Origin: Hippopus hippopus
Lineage: Eukaryota; Mollusca; Bivalvia; Cardiida; Cardiidae
Length of the DNA stretch: 64,000 nucleotides
Direction: 5' to 3'
Assembly (NCBI GenBank): GCA_946811185.2
Contig: OX328107.1
Span: 26,991,587 to 27,055,586 of the forward strand
The notes under the pieces were generated by a model. The model saw nothing but the letters and a program-made list of their open reading frames with translations, was not told where the DNA came from and did no database searches. The number at the start of each line of letters is the position of its first letter. The stretch's first letter is position 1. Positions 57,507 through 64,000 of the stretch are shown here, one piece after another. The translations under genes were made by a program, and so were the position numbers.

Positions 57507-58218
57507 AAGTGGCTATTCAGATTTTTATAGACTCATCAAATTTTAAATATAGTTCATCACTGAATTAATATAATGCGATAGTTGGCAAACCAACTATAAA
57601 CAAAAAACACAAAAATGTAAGAAAAAAAATTATTCAATGATATTTCCTTGATGCGTTACATAGCCCCTTTAGGTATTTTAAAATTTTACAGCAGAATTTC
57701 ACAAAAGTCTATGGGAATGTCATGTGATCAATTACACGCAATGGTTGTGAGATTTTGTTCAACTAAGTGTGATGGCATCATATTTGATCGCGTAGAAAAT
57801 GGAGTTCCTTAATGAAAAACGACCAACCCATTATCTGAATGTCAAATTTGTACCTTTTTACTGCATGTGACCATCCAGTTTCTTTATGGTTGCAAAGAAA
57901 AGTATATTTTGTAGTGTTTATCAGTGTTTAACAAAAAATTTATTGGCAGCAAATGAAAAATCTAAAAAGTCCACTGTAAAGATACATCTATATTCGTTTT
58001 CAGCCAGTTTTGGACCCATCTTATCCATATCTTATGAAACTATAATCGTTCTTGTATCTTCATGCCAAATGTTGCCCTTGATGGCTGCAAGGTTGCAAAG
58101 ATTATGAGGGATAGAAAATGCATTTCATGCTTTAGAGGCCCTAAAAGCTATCGCTGTTGTCGTTTTCAGTTTTAAAATGAGGACAAATTCCTTGAGTTTC
58201 TTTTACCTGTATACCATA
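57507..58218. other. Unassigned; possibly 3'UTR or downstream of the PTB gene
   Basis: Lies 3' of the stop codon on the minus strand. No repeat family recognised. Confidence 0.3.
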
Positions 58219-58224
58219 TTTATT
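58219..58224 (-). promoter_or_regulatory. Possible polyadenylation signal AATAAA
   Basis: AATAAA on the minus strand about 180 bases after the stop codon at 58405. The hexamer is common in AT-rich DNA and there is no strong GU-rich element after it. Confidence 0.25.
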
Positions 58225-58404
58225 GGTTTTACACATCAGACAATATCTGAACCATTATACACCATAAATACACACTATAAAGTTTTAATTTTTTTTTTCT
58301 CTCTGGCTGCACAGATGTATCTCTAAGGGTTATTTTCTTTTACACAACTTGAATGAAAACTAATTGTTTAATTACCTTCTACACAAATATTAATGAAACT
58401 TCTG

Positions 58405-58578
58405 CTACAATGTATTTGTAGACACTCTTGAGGTCTGACTGAATGCATCTTCATTATCACTTTGGCTCATCTTCCTATCCAGCTCCATGGCTTCCTGCAT
58501 TGACTTCTCCTTCAGAGCCATCTGATAGGCAACCTCAAAGGACTCACCAAGTGTTAGTATGATATCGTGGGCTAGACT
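58405..58578 (-). CDS. Last exon of a PTB-domain protein, ANKS1 (Odin/AIDA-1)-like
   Basis: The exon encodes 57 residues and a TAG stop. On the minus strand the acceptor is TTGTCTTGTGTTGTATTTTCAG, pyrimidine-rich with AG ending at 58579, and the reading frame enters in phase 0. The first residues, SLAHDIILTLGESFEVAYQM, match the last strand and C-terminal helix of a phosphotyrosine-binding (PTB/PID) domain. The IILTLG-FEVAYQ-AL pattern is typical of the ANKS1A/ANKS1B family, cytoplasmic ankyrin-SAM-PTB adaptors that act near receptor tyrosine kinases and at synapses. After the helix come a charged stretch (KEKSMQEAMELDRKM) and a Ser/Thr-rich tail ending NTL. No other exon is in the window, so the previous intron exceeds 5.4 kb. 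A related PTB adaptor (for example a GULP-type protein) is the main alternative. Confidence 0.7.
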   Translation of the reverse strand, partial: SLAHDIILTLGESFEVAYQMALKEKSMQEAMELDRKMSQSDNEDAFSQTSRVSTNTL

Positions 58579-58668
58579 CTGAAAATACAACACAAGACAA
58601 TTGTGGATTACCTCAACACTTATGATTTCAAAACTCACAATTTCTCATTTTTTGTTCACAATAATAAT
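58579..58668 (-). other. 3' end of the last intron of the PTB gene
   Basis: Intron sequence just upstream of the exon; the pyrimidine tract and AG acceptor lie at 58579-58600. Confidence 0.6.
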
Positions 58669-59199
58669 TGAAACCATGCTTTGGCAAAAGGGGGTTTAAT
58701 GCATCTGTAATGCACTATACCATGCAACTCATCACATAAATATGAGCCGTGCTCTCTAACAAGGCGGCTTAATGCATCTGCAAAAAGTATCGACCCAGGT
58801 CAGCCTGCGCAGTCCGTGCAGGCTGACCTGGGCCGAAACTTTTCGCTATTGGTCAATTTTGTGTTTCTCAAAGAACCAGTCTACCTCATGATTAAGTCAG
58901 TCATTTAAAGATGTAGCTCTTATGGATCCATAAATACGTGATGATATGGGCTGGTATCATGTATCATGGTGATGCATTAAGCCCCCTTTTGCCAGAGCAT
59001 AGCTCATATAGATTTATAAAATCCATTTAGTCTAACAAGCCACTGGATCTGTAGGCAAAAAGGTTCTTTAATATGCAGAAAATTTACAAATGGCAAAAGG
59101 TTTCGACCCATGCCAACCTGGGCAGACCGGCACGCTGACATAGGCTGATAGTTTTTGCAGAAGCATTAAGCCCCCTTTTCATAGGGCATGGCTCATTCC
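58669..59199 (-). mobile_element. Outer family B MITE, interrupted by another B
   Basis: Left TTGAAACCATGCTTTGGCAA, AAGGGGGTTTAATGCATC; internal CAACTCATCACATAAA then, after the insertion, GATTTATAAAATCCATTTAG; hairpin remnant TTTCGACCCATGCCAACC, CACGCTGACATAGGC; right GCATTAAGCCCCCTTTTC, GGGCATGGCTCATT. Confidence 0.85.
58743..59006 (+). mobile_element. Inner family B MITE, 264 bp, nested in B with TA duplication
   Basis: Left TGAGCCGTGCTCTCTAACAA, GGCGGCTTAATGCATC; hairpin GACCCAGGTCAGCCTGCGCA / TGCAGGCTGACCTGGGCC; internal TTATGGATCCATAAATACG; right GATGCATTAAGCCCCCTTTT, GCCAGAGCATAGCTCA. TA is on both sides (58741-58742, 59007-59008). The outer copy continues on both sides in the opposite orientation. 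Confidence 0.92.
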
Positions 59200-59616
59200 T
59201 AATTGTTCTAATTGTTCCTCAATTTATGAACATTCTTCTTCTCTGGGGATCTTAAAGACCCAGTTAAGGCCAAAATATCAAAGCAGGTGTCATAATACAT
59301 TTAAATTTAAATCATACCATTTAAAAGTATGAAATATTGTGGAGATGACAGTCAGATGATAGTCGCTGGCAGAAAAAAAAGAATTTTAAAATCAGGTAAA
59401 AAAGTAATCAAAAGACACAGATACCTGGCAGGTTTTAACCTAGTTTTGAAATTAATTTCTCTGTCAGCAACTAACACTTGGACTGACCGTACAATGACAG
59501 ATTGTCATCTTCACAATAATTTCTATACTTTTAAATGGTATGATATAAATTCAAATGCATTTAAACACCCACTCTGTTTACTTTTGGGCTTTATTGTTAC
59601 TTTACTATATGCTTGC
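59200..59616. other. Unassigned sequence
   Basis: The start of a 139-codon open frame (59329-59748) lies here; it ends inside a family A remnant and shows no domain. Confidence 0.35.
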
Positions 59617-59740
59617 TTAACCCTTCAGCAAACAATTCACCAACTGTTCTACAATTGTTCTAACAACCATGAGGAGAAAGACAATAAAAACATTGTGGGA
59701 AAAGGAGAAAATACAGGTAACCACTGTCCTGGAAGCCACC
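59617..59740 (-). mobile_element. Family A MITE, half copy
   Basis: Left CTTAACCCTTCAGCAAACAA, TTGTTCTAACAACCATGAGG, AGAAAG; core AAAACATTGTGGGAAAAGGA, GAAAATACAGGTAACCA. It ends at the palindrome centre. Confidence 0.7.
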
Positions 59741-60071
59741 TGAATTAAGCATAGAAATTCACTCTTTACCAAATGGCTTTAAAGGGTATAGAACATTGCA
59801 CCCAAAGAGAAAAAGCTGGTTTCTAGGATTCCAAACCATGCTGATCTCTTGGATGAAGAAGAGTTGAATGAAGAGTTCTTGTTTACATTAGTCTATTTTC
59901 CTTAGCACCACAAAGGAACTGAAATATTACTAAAAGTGTGACAAAACCAATCAAGAGCAAGCAAAAAACCATGGGATACGAGACAAAATCCTCTATAATG
60001 ATTCATGCTGAAAAGATCAAAGAGTTATAATAGATTGTGGAGAAAGAACTACAGTTTTACCCCAACATCAG

Positions 60072-60282
60072 TAAACCCTTAAGCTGCTGAAGCATGACTC
60101 AAAGACCTTTTGCGGATAGTGTAGATCAAGATCAGACTGCACAGAACATGCAGTCTGATCTTTGATTTACACTATATTATAAAGGGATATTTTTCACCAA
60201 AAAACTTAAATTGGTAACATTCAGCTATTCAACTATCCACTTGAAAGTTTATATTAACATATATAGCAGGTTAAGGGTTAAC
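60072..60282 (-). mobile_element. Family D MITE, complete, reverse orientation
   Basis: Left TAAACCCTTAAGCTGCTGAA, GCATGACTCAAAGACC; hairpin AAGATCAGACTGCACAGAAC, ATGCAGTCTGATCTTTG; right TATATAGCAGGTTAAGGG, TTAA. Confidence 0.87.
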
Positions 60283-60479
60283 AATAAACATGGTCTAACA
60301 TGGTCAGTGATAAATGACTTCATTCCCTTACTTATTATCCATAAAATCATATCACAAAAACCTCTAACCCTTCACTCTATTTTTATTTTTCGTTTAGTAA
60401 GTTTATAACTGACCACAGTCTACGGTATGATAATGAATTTATTATACATTGAAACTTCTCATTGTACTAAATGTATACA

Positions 60480-60655
60480 ACAAACAGTCCGATCTTGACT
60501 GTACACTGTCCCACATTTTGTGTAGTATCCTGGTTTGCATTTATAAATGAAATGCCCGTTTAATGTATCTGCAGTCCAAGGGTTTATCCAATCATCATTT
60601 ATGACAAGAAATCTTTCTCGATGATAGATTAAGCCTTTTTGCATCAGGCAGCTCA
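60480..60655. mobile_element. Remnants of family D and family B
   Basis: CAGTCCGATCTTGACTGTAC, ACTGTCCC (D centre) is followed by CCCGTTTAATGTATCTGC and GATAGATTAAGCCTTTTTGC (B terminal words). Both are heavily eroded. Confidence 0.45.
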
Positions 60656-60998
60656 ATTTCCTTTCAACTGAACACCGTCATTAGCAGTGGTCAAGCAAAT
60701 GGATAGAATATTTTTTCCCATATGTGACTTCCCACAGCTCTGGCTGTTGTCCGCAGCTGTTAATATATGGTCACTCCATTCAGTTATCGGCCACAATTTC
60801 TTGTCAATAAAACTCTGACCCTGTCCCCAACTGCTCTTGGCTCACGCCTCATTTACTCTCGTTCAAAACTCACTGACAGGGGGTGGTTTCCATGCTCAGA
60901 GGTCTAAATAAACCAGTCCCAACTGAGAAGTTAGACATGGATAATGGATATTGGAGCCTTTACTGCTAAATGATATGAATATCTCCAATTGTAGACAA

Positions 60999-61039
60999 CT
61001 CTCTCTCTCTCTCTCTCTCTCCCTCTCTCTGTGTCTCTA

Positions 61040-61073
<34 letters not shown>
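60999..61073. repeat. (CT)n microsatellite, interrupted
   Basis: About 75 bp of CT dinucleotides with a few G or A interruptions. Confidence 0.95.
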
Positions 61074-61120
61074 AGAGGGAAGGAAGTTGGTTCAGAAGAT
61101 GACTATAGCTGTTTATAAAG

Positions 61121-61328
61121 ATAACTCACCAAACAACAACAAACCTTTGGCCTTGTCGAAATTGAAAGCAACTGCAGATGACATATTAAACTTAAGCTGA
61201 AATTATAGTAATTTTCAGTGAAACGGTAGAAAACCTAGTAGGAAAAGGAGAAAATGCTGGTCACCAGGTTTTCAAAAGACTATTTCCCCAGGGTTGCTAA
61301 GACTCAGGATTTTGTGGTAAAGAGTTCA
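61121..61328 (+). mobile_element. Family A MITE, right hairpin arm deleted
   Basis: ATAACTCACCAAACAACAAC, GGCCTTGTCGAAATTGAAAG; GGAAAAGGAGAAAATGCTGG, TCACCAGGTTTTCAAAAG; right GGATTTTGTGGTAAAGAGTT. Confidence 0.75.
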
Positions 61329-61349
61329 GACTGAAGATAGAAGGACAAT

Positions 61350-61417
61350 AGATGCATTGTTTTCAAAAGCCTCACCTCTCAAAAAGTCGAAACTCAATTT
61401 ATTCTGTAAAGGATTAA
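61350..61417 (+). mobile_element. Family A right-end fragment
   Basis: GCATTGTTTTCAAAAGCCTC, AAAAAGTCGAAACTC, TCTGTAAAGGATTAAA. Confidence 0.5.
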
Positions 61418-61439
61418 ATATTAGACAAGATGACATCAT

Positions 61440-61640
61440 TTTGGAATCGTAAATATTGAAAGTATTTCCAGATGAGAAATCATACATTGCTAATAGGACT
61501 TGTCTCTGAAAGATTGGAAAACATTATTGGAAAAGAAGAAAATGTTGGTAACCAGCATTTTTCTCTTTTTTTCCCACAAGGCTTACAAAAGCCTTTTTCC
61601 TCAGGGTCATTATTCAAAAAACACCAATTTGTTTGGTGTA
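61440..61640 (+). mobile_element. Family A MITE, ends worn
   Basis: AAAGTATTTCCAGATGAGAA, TTGTCTCTGAAAGATTGG; core GAAGAAAATGTTGGTAACCA, GCATTTTTCTC; right CAGGGTCATTATTC, TTTGTTTGGTG. Confidence 0.7.
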
Positions 61641-61970
61641 AGGCTATGTATATATGCCTTTTATACATGACAAACACACAACCTCTCAAAGCTTACAAAC
61701 ATAAAAGGACAAAATTTCAGTAATGAAGGACAGCAAAGATAAAATGGTCCATTGAAAGAGAGCAAAGGTTAACACTGGATGTCAAGAACGAAATAGATCT
61801 GTCAGATTCGTACAATGCAGTCAGCGTGAATTGATGGCTTAAACACTGGTCACTACTCAAGTACTTTTGATTGGCTAATGCATGTTAACACTTTTTCCAG
61901 GGTAGAGAAATTCTCAAGAAACGTAAAAGGAAGAGATAGTATTTTCAGGAAGAGTGTATAAAGTTCTTTT

Positions 61971-62178
61971 ACCTCTACCTGACGACAAAATTTCAGACTC
62001 GCAAAAATTGAGAACATTTGCAAATAACAAATTAAATGAGAAGAGTTACCTTCAGAAATGTTAGAAAATATTGTGGGAAAAGGAGAAAATACTGCTTGCC
62101 TGTAATTTCTTGTTTTCCAACAATGTTTTCAAAAGGCTTTTTCCTCAGAATCATTAAAACTTTGGATTGTTTGGTTGA
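61971..62178 (+). mobile_element. Family A MITE, diverged
   Basis: ACCTCTACCTGACGACAAAA; core GGAAAAGGAGAAAATACTGC, TTGCCTGTAATTTCTTG; right GGATTGTTTGGTTGAC. Confidence 0.7.
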
Positions 62179-62614
62179 CAACATTCTATTTGTAACAGTA
62201 TCATAGCATGGTACTACACTAGCTTATTTAACTGAAGAAAACTTAAGAGATCACTTTATCAAAAAGTCATTGATTTTTTCTTCTTCTTAATCTTAACATT
62301 TGATACGTTTGATTGTAGACTTTTTCTGAGCTTTCTAAAACTGGTGTATTTTAAACCTGATCTCAAAATTATAGTCAAAATCAGCAAACAACTGAAGAAA
62401 GGTAAAAAATGCTTAAAGTACACCAGTGATTTTTTTTTTGATGAGTCAACATTTACAGTTAGCAACATTCCCCAAATTCTACAATAAGCTGTTGCCAGAG
62501 AGTGTTCAACTAATCATAAAATACAACGTATTTCCAAAAAGAAAACCTAGAACTGTCCTGTGATTTGTCAATCATATTAAACAGAGAAAGTACTTGCAAC
62601 AGCCCTAAAGATAT
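62179..62614. other. Unassigned sequence
   Basis: Nothing recognised. Confidence 0.3.
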
Positions 62615-63515
62615 AACAGATAACTGTCCCTGAATGTGATTTTAGTTTATGACAGGTTGCATCCAGGTACAGATTGACTGATTGATTGTATGGTGTTTAA
62701 CGCCGTTTTCAACATTATTTCAGTTATATCGCGGCGGCCAGTGCACCTATCCATGCGTTCCTGGAGTCTCTTTTACCAGTACTTCACACAATTTTCTTTC
62801 CAAGCCACTGGCTGCTTTCCCACATAATCATCGTCGAGACAATGGTCAGCGGTGGGAGAGGAATGAATCCTGTCGCAGTGACTATCATCAATCCTCAGAA
62901 AGAAATTGGCCAAGCCAGGGGTCGTAGCCAGGGATCAAACCCTGGACCCCGTGTTCTCAAGTCCTGCAGGCTACCGACTGAGCTACCGGGGCTCAGCACA
63001 TCCAGGTACAGAGACGATGGCAAATAAAATGCGTGAGAAATCTCAGCACTGATTTTAAGCGCAGGTTTAAACTCTTGTGTTTTCACAAATTTTCAACAAA
63101 TTAGAATTTAAATATACCTGTTGCTTGCATATTCAATAATCCTTCATTTCAAATATAAATATATTTTCATTTTAAACACTTAACACAAGAAAAAACAGTT
63201 TGTCTATTACTCAAGATGTCCATGTTTCCAAAAATAGACACAAAATGGCTGCCAAACACGATACATCTTGTTATTTTTTTTTAGATTTGCATGTTATACA
63301 CAACTTCTAAAAGCTTTAGGTAATAAAATGTTTAATAATTTGTCATTGGTCATGTGTGTCACTAAATATTAATTGCAATTTTCTGCAGTCAAGATTAAAC
63401 CTACAAACAGGAAGTCAGTACAGCCCTGTAGGTTTTCGTCCCTAAAATTCACAATGGACTTTAGACAAACAATTCAAAATTGGTACAAATAAGCTTAAGA
63501 CCTGTGATATGGTAG
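62615..63515. repeat. Paralogous block, right copy (interrupted by a SINE)
   Basis: Homologous in the same orientation to 48273-49840 once the inserted elements are removed. On the minus strand GGCAGCCATTTTGTG near 63250 precedes ATGCAAGCAACAG followed by GTAT (63115-63132), as in the left copy. Confidence 0.6.
62660..63012 (-). mobile_element. Full-length tRNA-derived SINE with 14-bp target duplication
   Basis: The insert is 62674-62998 (325 bp). On the minus strand: GCCCCGGTAGCTCAGTCGGT (A box), GGGTTTGATCCCTGG (B box), a body with GTGGCTTGGAAAGAAAATTG and GGTGCACTGGCCGCCGCG, then the tail AAAACGGCGTTAAACACC and (CAAT)n. CATCCAGGTACAGA flanks both sides exactly (62660-62673, 62999-63012). 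The head is tRNA-like but the product is a SINE transcript. The complete duplication implies a fairly recent insertion. Confidence 0.95.
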
Positions 63516-63690
63516 AAAAAATTGTGGGAAAAGAAGAAAATGCACAAACACATAGCAAACACTCTTTTGCAAAAAAATAATAAAATGGACATGTAGATCT
63601 AACAATCATTATTCAGTCAAGTACAAAAGACACATCACTATCATGATGCATGCAGTTGACAATAAGTCAAAACGTCCCAAAAAAATATCA

Positions 63691-63790
63691 GTGTGAATCT
63701 AAGATCAGTCTGCACCTTCCCTGCAGTTTGATCTTCATCTTCAACATTGCAAATGCTACTGAAATTGCCTAGGGCACAGTTGACTCAGGT
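63691..63790 (+). mobile_element. Family D remnant
   Basis: GAATCTAAGATCAGTCTGCA, CCTTCCCTGCAGTTTGATCT, TCATCTTCAAC is the hairpin. It runs into an A copy through CAGGTTTAACTC. Confidence 0.65.
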
Positions 63791-63975
63791 TTAACTCTTC
63801 AATAGATCACAAAGCTCTTGACTTGTCCATAAGGAAAGCATTTGCAGAAGACAAATTAGAAGAAGTATTTATCAGACACTTACCTATCTGTGAATTCAGA
63901 GAAAGAAATTTTGATAAATGCAGAAAATAGTTTGCTTTCAGCCATTTCTTCTTTTACCATGATCATTTGAGTAAT
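63787..63975 (+). mobile_element. Family A MITE, strongly diverged, at the window edge
   Basis: Left TTTAACTCTTCAATAGATCAC, TCTTGACTTGTCCATAAGG, AAAGCATTTGCAGAAGACAA; the core is barely visible as GCAGAAAATAGTTTGCTTTC. Confidence 0.6.
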
Positions 63976-64000
63976 CCACATAAGTTGTCCAAAAATGTCT

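Noticed and set aside
59329..59748. 139-codon open frame, plus strand
   Set aside because: It ends within a family A half copy, has no recognisable domain and no splice context.
62910..62998. tRNA gene
   Set aside because: A and B boxes belong to a SINE head; it continues into the SINE body and tail and is bounded by a target duplication.

Overview
The window is eukaryotic and almost entirely non-coding. It is AT-rich and holds no long open reading frame with recognisable protein homology apart from one short terminal exon. It is packed with short non-autonomous transposable elements. A tRNA-derived SINE family ends in a GGCGTTAAAC-type 3' tail followed by CAATCAATC. Rolling-circle-like elements combine about 155-165 bp tandem repeats, (ACGG)n tracts and a terminal hairpin followed by TAAAAA. 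A TA-flanked MITE has GAGC(C)ATGCTCTG ends. This mix is what is known from bivalve molluscs, so I infer a bivalve, probably a heterodont clam; the sequence alone does not give the species.

Gene content. The only coding sequence I recognise is the last exon of a minus-strand gene at 58405-58578, preceded by a good splice acceptor. It encodes the C-terminal helix of a PTB domain closest to the ANKS1 (Odin/AIDA-1) type, then a short polar tail. The exons before it should lie beyond the right edge, so 58.6-64 kb would be intron and the DNA left of 58.4 kb would be 3'UTR or intergenic. A weaker Cys/His-rich candidate exon lies on the plus strand at 9617-9850.

Layout. 1-5.4 kb: mostly unassigned DNA with one copy each of families D and B and a SINE piece. 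5.6-10.2 kb: visibly T-rich plus strand with little recognisable repeat. 11.5-17.5 kb: SINEs, B, D and C elements, and a 926-bp TTAA element (E) nested in an A element. 18.8-20.5 kb: two insertions of a new family (F), each with a perfect 10-bp target duplication. 21.9-25.4 kb: a rolling-circle-like element with an internal foldback, A nested in B, and a 1206-bp element with 16-bp CAGGG inverted repeats (H). 26-36 kb: A, B, C and D copies, a TA-flanked mariner-like MITE (G), and tandem repeats. 37.4-38.4 kb: a five-unit tandem array ending in (ACGG)n plus hairpin. 38.8-64 kb: the densest A and D territory, interrupted by SINEs, a rolling-circle element at 48.5-49.56 kb, B nested in B, and a direct pair of paralogous blocks (48.27-49.8 kb and 62.6-63.5 kb).

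The main discovery is family A. It has more than 30 copies or fragments in both orientations. Intact copies run 228-233 bp between TTAA ends, and five are exactly 229 bp. Each is built around a near-perfect hairpin, with 33-bp arms and a one-base centre in the best copy. It interacts with two other TTAA-ended families (D and E) and with the TA family (B) through nested insertions that act as natural empty-site controls, giving relative ages and supporting the target-site rules. No transposase for any of these families is visible here. Boundaries marked as fragments are approximate to about 5-20 bp.
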